DNA of 64,000 nucleotides. Origin: Phaeodactylibacter luteus. Lineage in GTDB: Bacteria; Bacteroidota; Bacteroidia; Chitinophagales; Saprospiraceae. The position numbers and the translations under genes are program-made. Positions 8,143 through 17,135 of the stretch are shown here, in pieces (within the stretch, counting starts at the first letter, position 1; each line of letters starts with the position of its first letter). The stretch is from the NCBI RefSeq assembly GCF_007993045.1, contig NZ_VOOR01000019.1, positions 1 to 64,000 on the forward strand, given 5' to 3'. A model generated the notes under the pieces. It made no database searches. It was given only the letters and a program-made list of their open reading frames with translations, and was not told the origin of the DNA.

Positions 8143-10134
8143 TTATTTCTCTATCATTGACTGGAATACCTCATCATTGATTTTCACCGGGTAAGCTTTG
8201 CGGAGGGATTCCACCCATTCTTCCTCGAGGTAGTCCTGATAGTCTGCCACAACATACCCCCGGGCTTCTTCAAGCGTCTTATCGCGCGGTTCTAGGATTT
8301 CTTCTATTTTGATGACTTTAAAGACAGAAGACTGTGGCAGCGGCTCGCTTTGGGATAAGGCCCCAACTTTCCATTCCATATTTTTGAACTCCGGGTAGAG
8401 GTCTTTGTCCAACGTTTTGGATTCATGGCGGATCTCGGGGAAATAGCCTTCACCGGTATTGTACTTGGCGAGCACCTCTTCTGGCGTGTGCGTGCTCATA
8501 AAGGCGCGGATTTCATCCATTTGATCAGACAGTTCATTGGCTACCTTGTAAATGCTGGTCTTGGCGCGCTCGCCGTAGCGGTATTTGCCACGGATGCGCT
8601 TGAAGAACTTCTCCAGCCCGACAGAGTCTTGAGAGGCTTTATCCCAAACCAGCATTTTTGTTGCTTCAAACAGCAATATGCCTTCTTCGTACTCCCGCAT
8701 CAGCGCTTTAAAGTCGGGGTACTTCGCTTCCAGCTGTTTTTCCTCATAGCGCATGGCACTTTCGTCCACGAAAGCGGTATAGAGCTCCTGCACGGCTTCC
8801 TTTACATCTTTGCCACGCCCCATACGCAGCCGTTGCCGGCTTGAGCGCTCAAGGTAAGAAGTGAAATCGCCAAGGGTGACATCATAGCCTTCGCCAAAAG
8901 TGATCAGGGTTTCCCCGGAAGGGGTTTCTGGCGCACGCCAACGGAAAGTGAGGAAGGTATCGGTTAGAGAAGACGCGAAAGCATCAAGCACTTTTGGGTA
9001 CTCTTTCATATCAGCGTCCTTCTTGATCCGTTCTACCATTGCTATTTTAGCCTGTTCAAAGCGGTTGTCTTTTTTGACCGCATTTTCTAAACGACCTTTT
9101 TCGATGCTATAGGGTTGTATGCCCCGCAAAGAAACCCGGCGGATGATGTGCCAGCCCACGCTCGTTTGCACAGGTTGGGTGTACGCGCCATCCTCTGCCA
9201 GGCCGAAAGCAGCATCCTCAAAGTCTCTAGAATACTGGTTGATGCCAAAAAAGCCGATGTAGCCCCCTTTAGCAGCGGTGCGCAAGTCTTCAGAGACGGC
9301 CTTGGCCAAGGCTTCAAAGTCGGCCCCGTTTTGTAATGCTTGATAAGCACTGTCGATACGTGCTTTAGCCGCTTGGGAGGTCACGCCGTCCCCTGTACGG
9401 ATCAGGATGTGGCCCGCTTCGATCTCTCCCCTTGCAGCCCTACGGCCGTGCACCATGAGGAGGTGGAAGCCCGCATCGGTGCGCAGCGGGCCATACAGCT
9501 CTCCTATGGGCGCGGTATAGGCTGCTTTTTCCAGTTCGTAAAAGCCATTCGGGAAAAGGGCCGTGACATAACCGATATGCCCTCCGTTGTTTTGGGCCGA
9601 TTTGTCATCGGATATTTCTTTGGCCACGGCCTCAAACTCAGCGCCTTGCTCTATGCGCTTTTTGGCGTTCATAATTTTCAGGCGGGCCTGTTCGGCTGCA
9701 GCTTCCTCTGCATCGGCACCCACGGCCACCAGGATGTGGCTGATGTCAACATCCTGCTGTACCCGCTCATAAGCCTCTCGGTTGAGCTTTTCGGTCACCT
9801 CTTTATCGATCAGGTAGGAATCTGCAAGCTGCCGGCGGTAGCCTTCCAGCTCGCGCATCAGCTCTGGTATGGTATCGAGCTGCATCTCGCGGGCTTTTGC
9901 CACTTTGAGCTTAAACTTGACGTACAGGTCGAGGTACTCCTTGAGCGAACGCTCCGAAAAATCAGCATTTTTGCCATTGGTCTTGGAATAGATGTAGACA
10001 AACTCTGATTTGGCTACCGGCACCCCGTCAACGCTGAACAGCACGGGGTCCTCATTTTGAGCTTGGATGCCGGTGGCAGATAGGCACAGGGCCAGCGCAA
10101 AAGACAAAAGCTGCTTGAACATTGCAGTATTCAT
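8143..10134 (-). CDS. SurA/PpiC-like peptidyl-prolyl isomerase with two parvulin domains
   Basis: First gene of the periplasmic chaperone operon. The signal peptide is MNTAMFKQLLSFALALCLSA and the mature protein starts near QNEDPVLFSVDGVPVAKSEF, a typical SurA N terminus. Two tandem parvulin domains follow: DISHILVAVGADAEEAA ... NNGGHIGYV ... GFHLLMVHGRR, then EAGHILIRTG ... AKGGYIGFF ... VGWHIIRRVS. A long C-terminal helical region of about 300 residues carries no recognised motif. The frame runs upstream to an ATG at 10194, but the signal peptide begins at 10134 (or 10122), so I use 10134. Members of this family assist outer-membrane and T9SS protein biogenesis. Confidence 0.9.
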   Translation of the reverse strand: MNTAMFKQLLSFALALCLSATGIQAQNEDPVLFSVDGVPVAKSEFVYIYSKTNGKNADFSERSLKEYLDLYVKFKLKVAKAREMQLDTIPELMRELEGYRRQLADSYLIDKEVTEKLNREAYERVQQDVDISHILVAVGADAEEAAAEQARLKIMNAKKRIEQGAEFEAVAKEISDDKSAQNNGGHIGYVTALFPNGFYELEKAAYTAPIGELYGPLRTDAGFHLLMVHGRRAARGEIEAGHILIRTGDGVTSQAAKARIDSAYQALQNGADFEALAKAVSEDLRTAAKGGYIGFFGINQYSRDFEDAAFGLAEDGAYTQPVQTSVGWHIIRRVSLRGIQPYSIEKGRLENAVKKDNRFEQAKIAMVERIKKDADMKEYPKVLDAFASSLTDTFLTFRWRAPETPSGETLITFGEGYDVTLGDFTSYLERSSRQRLRMGRGKDVKEAVQELYTAFVDESAMRYEEKQLEAKYPDFKALMREYEEGILLFEATKMLVWDKASQDSVGLEKFFKRIRGKYRYGERAKTSIYKVANELSDQMDEIRAFMSTHTPEEVLAKYNTGEGYFPEIRHESKTLDKDLYPEFKNMEWKVGALSQSEPLPQSSVFKVIKIEEILEPRDKTLEEARGYVVADYQDYLEEEWVESLRKAYPVKINDEVFQSMIEK

Positions 10135-10393
10135 GGATGGTATGTTTTTTGTACGAGCCGATTTGAAGCTGCCCCCAACACCTTCCTTCGCCATCGGCTA
10201 CCCCTTGGCAAAACAGATAGGCGGAAGTTGGCATTTCAAAACAGCCCTTAATCACAGGTTGGATCCTACCTCTGCAGCAGGGCTTTCTGCTAGCCCCTAG
10301 GCCAGCGTTTGCCAGCTGCTGCACAGGCCGCGGCAAAATTAGGAAATAATAGTGACGATTGCAGCCAATGAACGGCCAAATGCCTGTGCCTGC

Positions 10394-11764
10394 CTAAACG
10401 GGGTATTGCCACACCCGGCGGACACGGGGCCCTATAGAAGTCAAGACTTCATAGGGGATAGTGCCTACTGCGTAGGCCAGCACTTCCGGCTTGTGCCCGG
10501 GCCCAAAAACACAGACTTCATCGCCAGCGGCTACCGGCCCAGCGCCGGAGACATCGAGCATGGAAATATCCATACAGACGTGGCCAATGAGCGGGGCGGC
10601 CCTGCCATTGACCATTAAAGGGTAGCCACACTGCCCTGCTGCCCGAGGTAGCCCATCGGCATAGCCCAGGCTGAGGGTTGCCACCCGGCAGCCTTCTGGC
10701 CCGGCAACGCCCGAACGTGCATAGCCGATGGTTTCCCCAGGGGCTACAGAACGGACCTGAGCGACCTGAGCGGTAAGGCTGACCGCTGTCTGCAGGCTTT
10801 CACCCCAGCGCCCTCCGACGCCTGAGCCGTAAGCACCAATCCCCAAACGTACCATCCCATAATGGTATTGCGGCAGCCGTGCAATCCCATTGCTGTTGAC
10901 CAAATGAAGGGCAGGCAGGTAGCCCAGCTGTGCTACGAGGGCTGCATAGGCTTCGAGGTAACGCTCATTCTGAAGTTTGGAAAAAGCATCGTGCTGCGGG
11001 TCCTCGCTCCCCGACAAATGTGAGAAAACACTTGCGACCCTGAGCTGAGGATGACGTTTCAATAGGCGGCCAACGCTTTCTACCTCATCGCGGTCGAGCC
11101 CAAGGCGGTTCATACCAGAATTAAGCTCGATGTGTACCCTGCGCTCCGGGGCGCCTTGTTGTTGCCAGGCATCAATAAATACCGCAATATGAGAAGCGCT
11201 GTAGAGGATCGGCTCCAGGTCCATAGCTATACAAGCGCCAAAAGCTTGAGGCTCAGCGCTCAAGACCATTATCGGCAGGCCAACATCAGCTCTGCGGAGG
11301 GCAACGCCTTCATCCACATAAGCGACCATCAGATAGTCCGCCAAGCCACGGGCTTCAAGCCACCGGCCAACCTCTACGGCCCCCATGCCATAGGCATTGG
11401 CTTTGACCATCACCGCCATCTTCACGCCTTCGCCAATGAGGGCTTTATGCGCACGGATATTCTTTGCAATCGCACCCATATTGATCCTCAATTCCGCACT
11501 GTGGAACTGCCGGGTATAATGGTGCCAATTTTTATCGGCGCTGTACAAAAACAAATCGCCGGGCGTTGTTAGGGGCTCGCCGGCCACAACAAGGCTAGGG
11601 CGGCCCGGCAGTATCCCTACATCCGGCAGGGGGAGGCTGCTTGCCAAAGCCGCAGGCCATCTGCCGGTAATCTCATGGCAGGCTTTCCAGGCTTTGCACA
11701 AGTCTGGCCCGGAATACCTAAAAACATAATCTTGGTCGTTGCGGATAGCCTGTTCTAGGAACAT
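10394..11764 (-). CDS. alr: Alanine racemase with an unusual N-terminal extension
   Basis: PLP-dependent racemase making D-alanine for peptidoglycan. The catalytic lysine lies in VMVKANAYGMG (Lys about 121), the second-base tyrosine in ETIGYARSG, and the family motifs LGYADGLPR, GHVCMDISMLDVSG and IPYEVLTSIGPRV are all present. In the family this lysine usually sits near residue 40, so about 80 residues precede the normal domain. In many Bacteroidota Alr is fused behind the ligase MurF. Here there is no MurF domain, and the extension shows no Mur ligase motif that I can recognise. An internal non-ATG start is possible. The gene lies 59 bp downstream of purD on the same strand. Confidence 0.93.
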   Translation of the reverse strand: MFLEQAIRNDQDYVFRYSGPDLCKAWKACHEITGRWPAALASSLPLPDVGILPGRPSLVVAGEPLTTPGDLFLYSADKNWHHYTRQFHSAELRINMGAIAKNIRAHKALIGEGVKMAVMVKANAYGMGAVEVGRWLEARGLADYLMVAYVDEGVALRRADVGLPIMVLSAEPQAFGACIAMDLEPILYSASHIAVFIDAWQQQGAPERRVHIELNSGMNRLGLDRDEVESVGRLLKRHPQLRVASVFSHLSGSEDPQHDAFSKLQNERYLEAYAALVAQLGYLPALHLVNSNGIARLPQYHYGMVRLGIGAYGSGVGGRWGESLQTAVSLTAQVAQVRSVAPGETIGYARSGVAGPEGCRVATLSLGYADGLPRAAGQCGYPLMVNGRAAPLIGHVCMDISMLDVSGAGPVAAGDEVCVFGPGHKPEVLAYAVGTIPYEVLTSIGPRVRRVWQYPV

Positions 11765-11823
11765 GCTGTGTTGGTTTGAGTGACGGCAAATGAGTGGAGC
11801 ACGGGCAAAACCGGCCCTGCCGG

Positions 11824-13092
11824 CTAAAGATCAAACCCAATATCTGCTCGGTAATATTTGCCTTCGAAAGAAATTTTCTCTGCATTAGCCTTAGAAATGG
11901 ACAGCGCCTTGCGGAAGTCCTCTGCAAGAGAGGTGATCGCCAGCACGCGGCCACCGTTGGTCTTGAGGACACCTCCCTCCTCCCGGGTGCCGGCATGCAG
12001 CACCAGGCTGCCCTCTACCCGATCGATCCCGGTAATCGGCTTGCCTTTTTCATAAGCTTCAGGGTAACCGCCAGAAACGAGGAAAACAGTGGCAGCACTG
12101 CGGGGGTCCACTTCAAGTTCGGCTTCGGCCAGGGTTTCATCTCCTACTGCTTTAAGCAAAGCCACCAGGTCACTTTTCAGCCGCGGGAAGACCGCTTCTG
12201 TCTCCGGGTCGCCCATCCGGCAGTTGTACTCGATCACATAGGGGTCATCGCCCACTTTGATGAGGCCCAGAAAGATAAAGCCCTGATAGGGTGCGCCAAT
12301 CTCCTTTAGCCCAGTAAGGGTTGGGCTGATGATCCAGTTCTCTACTTTTTTCAGGAGCTGCTCATCTACAAAGGGGACGGGGGAGATTGCGCCCATGCCG
12401 CCAGTATTCAGGCCAGTATCGCCCTCGCCTATGCGCTTATAGTCTTTGGCGATGGGCAAGATTTTATAGGACTTCCCATCCGTCAGGACAAAGACGGAGA
12501 ACTCAATCCCGTCGAGGAACGCTTCCACAACTACCCTTTGGCTGGCCTGCCCGAACTTACCGTTCAGCATGGCTTCCAGTTCCGCTTTGGCCTCTTCCCG
12601 GTCATGGAGTATAAGCACCCCTTTTCCAGCGGCCAGCCCATCTGCTTTCAGGACAATAGGCAGGGGGTGCGCATCTAGGTAAGCGAGCCCTTCCTGCAGC
12701 GTCTCGGGGGTAAACGCCTGATAAGCAGCCGTGGGGATATCCCGCTCCTGCATGAAGGTTTTGGCGAAAGCCTTGCTGCCTTCTAATTGTGCCCCTTTGG
12801 CCGAAGGGCCGATAATACGGACCTGCTTAAGGGCATCGTCTGCTTTGAAATAATCATAGATGCCGCGAACGAGAGGCTCCTCCGGGCCAACGACTACCAT
12901 GCTTATGCCGTGCGCTTTAACGAGATCGGCTACGGCCTCAAAGTCGTTCGGGTTTACATCCAGGTTGGTGCCAAGGGAGGCTGTCCCTGGGTTACCAGGC
13001 GCAGTAAACAAAGCTTCGCAAAGGGGGCTTTCCGCCAACTTCAAGGCAAAGGCGTGCTCTCGCCCCCCACCGCCCAGCAAAAGGATTTTCAT
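11824..13092 (-). CDS. purD: Phosphoribosylamine-glycine ligase
   Basis: PurD (GAR synthetase) joins glycine to 5-phosphoribosylamine with ATP in the second step of de novo purine synthesis. The 422-residue protein has the standard length and begins MKILLLGGGGREHAFALKL. The ATP-grasp region includes KADGLAAGKGVLI, VVVEAFLDGIEFSVFVLTDG, the glycine-rich loop NTGGMGAISP and the metal-binding end EYNCRMGDPETEAV. All the expected motifs are present and the frame is intact. It is upstream of alr on the same strand and probably co-transcribed with it. A TATATTTG -7 box lies 24 bp upstream of the start. Confidence 0.97.
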   Translation of the reverse strand: MKILLLGGGGREHAFALKLAESPLCEALFTAPGNPGTASLGTNLDVNPNDFEAVADLVKAHGISMVVVGPEEPLVRGIYDYFKADDALKQVRIIGPSAKGAQLEGSKAFAKTFMQERDIPTAAYQAFTPETLQEGLAYLDAHPLPIVLKADGLAAGKGVLILHDREEAKAELEAMLNGKFGQASQRVVVEAFLDGIEFSVFVLTDGKSYKILPIAKDYKRIGEGDTGLNTGGMGAISPVPFVDEQLLKKVENWIISPTLTGLKEIGAPYQGFIFLGLIKVGDDPYVIEYNCRMGDPETEAVFPRLKSDLVALLKAVGDETLAEAELEVDPRSAATVFLVSGGYPEAYEKGKPITGIDRVEGSLVLHAGTREEGGVLKTNGGRVLAITSLAEDFRKALSISKANAEKISFEGKYYRADIGFDL

Positions 13093-13116
13093 ATCGTTCT
13101 TGGTTTATTTCTGCGG

Positions 13117-13124
13117 CAAATATA
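13117..13124 (-). promoter_or_regulatory. Bacteroidota -7 box for purD-alr
   Basis: TATATTTG on the minus strand matches the TAnnTTTG -7 consensus of Bacteroidota sigma-A promoters and lies 24 bp from the purD start. A good TTTG -33 element is not obvious. Confidence 0.5.
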
Positions 13125-13351
13125 CTCAACCCTAACGGCTTTAGCCTGCTTCCTACAGGGGGAATCCTCCCCAAACAGAGGATACGGTTTGCCCAGCCTT
13201 GAACGCTTGCCGGAGATGCAGCAGGATCGGGCCGGACTCTAGCTTTGCCCGGCAGGGACCCCAATTGTCCAAGGTGTGATTTTCTGACTTGCTGTTGCTC
13301 TCCCTCCTGCGTTCAAAGGCCTCGCCATAAGGTATAGCCCAGAAATGTGAT

Positions 13352-13507
13352 GGGGCCTGCCCCTGCCGCAAGGATGTGCCAGCCGGCAGGTGCCGCTATG
13401 CTCCGGGGCTCGCTATCCGCTCGGCCCTGACGGGCTTGCCACCCCTTCGCAGCGCTAGGCCAATGCCGGGCTAACTTAAACGCCTGAGACGTTCTTGGTT
13501 CACACCC
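13352..13507 (-). repeat. Copy B of the GC-rich interspersed element (one end lost)
   Basis: Minus-orientation short-form copy filling part of the 505-bp gap between purD and the next gene. The core GGCTCGCTATCCGCTCGGCC is intact. One terminal repeat is recognisable (TGGTTCACACCC at 13496-13507) while the other end is not, so the copy is truncated or diverged. The rest of the gap (13125-13351 and 13508-13597) holds nothing I can name. Confidence 0.75.
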
Positions 13508-13597
13508 CTTAAAAAATGGGGCAGCTGCTGTAACAAAAGCAGGGCTAAACCGGTCTATCTTATGATTCCCTTTACACCTACACCAAACCTGGCACAC

Positions 13598-15619
13598 ATG
13601 CGTCTATTCCTTTTCAGCTCCCTTTTGCTCTGCTCTTCCATCCTTATCGCCCAAGAGGCGGGGTACATCATCGTCCAAGGGCAAGTAGTGGACCAACGCA
13701 CACAAAACCCGCTGCCCTATGCCCACGTCGGCATCTCAGCACGGGGCATTGGCACGACTACCGGGTACGATGGGGCTTTCACGCTGAAGGTGCCGGCACA
13801 ATACCGGGAGGAGCGGGTCCAGGTTTCTTATATCGGCTATAAAACAGCCGAGGCCGGCCTCGGCCAGCTTTCGCGACAGCCGGTCATCAAGCTAGAGCCC
13901 GTACCCGCTATGCTGCAGGAGGTCATTGTCATGGATGAACAGCGGGTTGAAGATATTATCCGGCGTGCGGTACGGCAAATCCCCGACAACTACCCTTCCC
14001 GGCCCACCAATGCCACGGCTTTCTACAGGGAAAGCAAAACAGACAGCAAGGGAGACTATATCTATCTGGCAGAGGGGGTCCTCCAACTTTACAAAGAAAG
14101 CTACCAAAACAAAAAGGAAGGGCAGATCGGGCTGCTGCAAGGCCGGAAGGTAGCCTTAGCCCCAGAGGAAGAGCTGCGGTCCAACGCCCGGTTCTCCTCG
14201 GGCCATCTTGCAGCCGATCGGTTTGATGTGGTCAAGAATAGAGCGGATTTCCTTGACGAGCGTTTTTTCCCTGCCTATACCTACCGGTTGGACAACGTCA
14301 CCGCTTACGAAGGCCGGCCTGTTTTTGTGGTAGGCTTTGACCGCACCGGCGACGACCCCGATGGCAGGATGAAAGGGAAAATCTATATTGACACCTTGTC
14401 GTACGCTTTTATCAGAGCCGAGTTTGAAATACGGCCAGAAGCACAGGGCCAATACGATGATTATCCGTTTTATACCGGCAATTGGAAGGCCAACCGCTAC
14501 TTTGTCGATTACCGCATGGCCAATGGGAAGTGGTTCCTCAAGGATGCCCTCCGGGAAGGGGTGTGGCAAGATGGCGGCGTGTATACCAATGAGATTGTTG
14601 TGACCGAAGTCGTGCCCGGGCGCGGCAAGCCAGTGCCTTACATGGAACGGCTTGGGCGGGACGACCGCTTTTTGAATATTACAGGAGCGTACGACGAGTC
14701 TTTTTGGGCCAGTTACAACACTGCCCCTCTCCACAATGAAAAGCTCTCAGAGACGGTGCAGCAGTTCCGTAATCAGGACAAAGCGCGGGAAGTTTTCGAT
14801 ACGGCCTATATGGCGCTGCTTCAGCGGGCACAGGATTCAGTGGTCGTGCTCACCCCACAAACGCCCCGGGGAGAGCCTATAATTGCTTACGTGCCCAAGG
14901 AAAACACTTGGGTCACAGAAAGCGCCATCCTCGGGGCACACTTTTCTTATGGTGCGGGGGCACATGCGCTTCCGACCAGTTTGCACTACTACCGGCTCAA
15001 CTACCTCTCTGCAGGCGACTTGGACCAAATCATCGGCACAGAAGGCGAAGTCAGTGCCCGTGAAGGTGAGCTGCTGTACCAGCTGGCTCTTGATGTAGCA
15101 TTCAAAGACCGCTATCTGTTGCGGTGGGCCCTCTCCCGGGACTTTGGCAACAGTATCTACCGGGAGAGCGCCATTGGGCTTGGGCTTCAGTACAACCTGA
15201 CCAAGCGGGTACGCCCTGTCTACCTCAGGCCTATCGTTCAGTACAGCCGGCTGCGGTATGCCCGTTTTGTAGGGCAGGCCGACAATGATTTTGGCAATTT
15301 CAAGGCCGATGGCAAGAACTTCAAAGCCAACAAGGTGAATATGTACTATGGTGAAATCAACCGTTCGGTGAAATTCACGCTTGAAGCAGCGGTAGAGCTC
15401 AACCCCAGCCGAGAGCTATTCGTACGGGGCAGCTACCATTTGCCGTTTCAGCAGCAGGCACAGTTGTTTCTATGGGAAAGGCAGCGGGTATTCCGGAAAA
15501 GGGTGCACCTCCCGGTAGATGAGCAGGTGGCAGCATTCAGGGGCACGGCGCCGTACAACGGTACCCTCACCCCCAATGAAGGCACTTTTTCCCTTACTAT
15601 AGGGCTATTGCTGAAGTAG
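13598..15619 (+). CDS. Carboxypeptidase-like regulatory domain outer-membrane-associated protein
   Basis: Exported protein of 673 residues. The signal peptide is MRLFLFSSLLLCSSILIA. A carboxypeptidase-like regulatory (beta-sandwich) domain occupies about residues 25-105 (VVDQRTQNPLPYAHVGIS ... TTTGYDGAFTLKVP ... VSYIGYKT), and the following DEQRVEDIIRRAVRQIPDNYPS resembles the start of the long family-specific region found in such Bacteroidota proteins. The C-terminal third is rich in alternating beta segments and ends in LTIGLLLK, with aromatic/hydrophobic strands that suggest a beta-barrel. I chose the ATG at 13598 because the signal peptide begins there, although the frame opens at 13562. 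Exact function is unknown. Its 3' end overlaps the convergent DUF4230 gene by 15 bp. Confidence 0.82.
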   Translation: MRLFLFSSLLLCSSILIAQEAGYIIVQGQVVDQRTQNPLPYAHVGISARGIGTTTGYDGAFTLKVPAQYREERVQVSYIGYKTAEAGLGQLSRQPVIKLEPVPAMLQEVIVMDEQRVEDIIRRAVRQIPDNYPSRPTNATAFYRESKTDSKGDYIYLAEGVLQLYKESYQNKKEGQIGLLQGRKVALAPEEELRSNARFSSGHLAADRFDVVKNRADFLDERFFPAYTYRLDNVTAYEGRPVFVVGFDRTGDDPDGRMKGKIYIDTLSYAFIRAEFEIRPEAQGQYDDYPFYTGNWKANRYFVDYRMANGKWFLKDALREGVWQDGGVYTNEIVVTEVVPGRGKPVPYMERLGRDDRFLNITGAYDESFWASYNTAPLHNEKLSETVQQFRNQDKAREVFDTAYMALLQRAQDSVVVLTPQTPRGEPIIAYVPKENTWVTESAILGAHFSYGAGAHALPTSLHYYRLNYLSAGDLDQIIGTEGEVSAREGELLYQLALDVAFKDRYLLRWALSRDFGNSIYRESAIGLGLQYNLTKRVRPVYLRPIVQYSRLRYARFVGQADNDFGNFKADGKNFKANKVNMYYGEINRSVKFTLEAAVELNPSRELFVRGSYHLPFQQQAQLFLWERQRVFRKRVHLPVDEQVAAFRGTAPYNGTLTPNEGTFSLTIGLLLK

Positions 15620-16261
15620 GCGCTCAGCCGGCAGGCTATCAATGGGCACTACAGCCCCGGCAGGCTGTTCCACGGCAAGCGTCCAGCCTGCTGCCTCCAC
15701 AATGAACTTCATGATTTCCAATAGCTGATTGCCCTCTAGCGCAGCCTCCTGCATCAGGCGGCTTTCCCGTGCTTTTTGGGCCAGCATGGCTTTCGCATTG
15801 GCATTGAGACGCGTATAATCTTCTGCGGAAAAAGTATTAAAGAAGCTCTCAGACAGATTCTTGTATGCCACTTGGTGGTCTACCGACAAAATTTCGGGCT
15901 CGGGGATATTGCTGATCAAAACCTGCCTACGTGTGCTATCGGCTGTGACCCTGATCTTCGAGAGGTCGTACCCTACCAATACTTTCCCTTCTACTTTTAA
16001 GATGGCCTGCTTAGAAAAGCTGAATGTGCTCGGCATGGGCACATAAACCGTGAATTTGCGGATGTTAGTCTCATCGTAAAGCTCACTGAACTGCCCTTCG
16101 ACAGTCACTAGTTTGCACACCTGCTGTACCCGCTCGAGCAGCACGCTGCTGTTCACGATTTGTTCTTCCGCAGCCTCGCCCCGGCCTAGCCAGGCATAGG
16201 CGCCCAAGAAGCCCGCAAAAAAGAGCCCGATGGCCCCAGCCAAAGCAAAGGTTTTCCTCAT
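15605..16261 (-). CDS. DUF4230 family protein
   Basis: About 218-residue protein with one N-terminal membrane segment (MRKTFALAGAIGLFFAGFLGAYAWL) followed by a periplasmic or extracytoplasmic domain. The pattern LERVQQVCKLVTVEGQFSELYDE ... KVEGKVLVGYDLSKI ... ADSTRRQVLISNIPEPEILSVDHQ matches the DUF4230 family, whose function is unknown. It is the last gene of an operon with the DUF3108 gene (gap of about 10 bp) and the flippase-like gene. Its stop lies inside the convergent gene ending at 15619, so the two reading frames overlap tail to tail by 15 bp. Confidence 0.82.
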   Translation of the reverse strand: MRKTFALAGAIGLFFAGFLGAYAWLGRGEAAEEQIVNSSVLLERVQQVCKLVTVEGQFSELYDETNIRKFTVYVPMPSTFSFSKQAILKVEGKVLVGYDLSKIRVTADSTRRQVLISNIPEPEILSVDHQVAYKNLSESFFNTFSAEDYTRLNANAKAMLAQKARESRLMQEAALEGNQLLEIMKFIVEAAGWTLAVEQPAGAVVPIDSLPAERLLQQ

Positions 16262-16271
16262 ATCCAAAGGT

Positions 16272-17135
16272 TTAATCCCTGGCTGCAGCCAGATCGTGGC
16301 GAAGCCCTTTGTAATCCTGCAGCACAGCTTTGACTGAGCCTACAGATAGGGGGGACTCAATAAGCAGCGGCAGTTTATTTTTATCATCAGATACCCAAAT
16401 GTTCACCTCGGTGCCTTCCTCAAATATGTCTCCGGCAATGACTTCGGGGCTGATGTGCAGTACATCAAACCGGCCCAAGCCTTTGATTTTCTTATTCGCC
16501 TCTCTGCCCCGGTACCGGATTTTCAGCGGCCAGGTTTCCTTGTCCATAAAGATTTTGACAGGCATTTCCTTTCCTGGGCGGGCTTCGTCAAATGCCATAT
16601 TCCGGGTGTAGTAAATCATGGACAAGATGTCGTGCACACAGGAAGAAACAGGGTATTGGGCCAGCTCTGCCGTTTCACGGGTCTTGCCGCGCAAAGAAGT
16701 CGCTGTCTGCCGGTTGTGGTCAAAAGTGACTTTATCGTACAGCCGGTATTTCCCCTCCTCCACATCTCGCACCGATACGACCGGAAGCAGGGTCTCTTTG
16801 TCTACATAAGAATCGTATTGATCCCTAACTTTGAAGAACCATTCGTAGGACTTGTAGGTAGTGCCCAATGCAGAGATATGGTATTGGTCTTTGTGGTCTT
16901 TTACCCGGAACGTCACCTCCCCGGCTGAAAGCCAGACAAAGTTCCAGTTATAATAGAGCTTATACGTAATGGTTTCTCCTGGCTGAAATGCGCTGTTGCT
17001 CACCGAGCAGGCAATTTCCTGTTCGCTGGGCCGGGCCTTCATGTGGGCTGCATCATATTGAAGTTTCATGGTGCCCAGTGCCACCATCAGCGGAAGGGCG
17101 ATCAAGCTTAGCAGTTGAGGTCGTATTTGGGGCAT
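16272..17135 (-). CDS. DUF3108 family exported protein
   Basis: 287-residue exported protein with a hydrophobic N terminus (LLSLIALPLMVALGTMKL). The family pattern is clear: FQPGETITYKLYYNWNFVWLSAGEVTF near residues 52-78, then SVRDVEEGKYRLYDKVTFD, and a C-terminal region PLKIRYRGREANKKIKGLGRF ... VNIWVSDDKNKLPLLIESPLSVGSVKAVL. DUF3108 proteins are periplasmic lipocalin-like beta proteins of unknown role. The start overlaps the 3' end of the flippase-like gene by 83 bp in another frame, an unusually long overlap that suggests translational coupling, or that the true start is an internal Met such as MKLQYDAAHM. Confidence 0.85.
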   Translation of the reverse strand: MPQIRPQLLSLIALPLMVALGTMKLQYDAAHMKARPSEQEIACSVSNSAFQPGETITYKLYYNWNFVWLSAGEVTFRVKDHKDQYHISALGTTYKSYEWFFKVRDQYDSYVDKETLLPVVSVRDVEEGKYRLYDKVTFDHNRQTATSLRGKTRETAELAQYPVSSCVHDILSMIYYTRNMAFDEARPGKEMPVKIFMDKETWPLKIRYRGREANKKIKGLGRFDVLHISPEVIAGDIFEEGTEVNIWVSDDKNKLPLLIESPLSVGSVKAVLQDYKGLRHDLAAARD

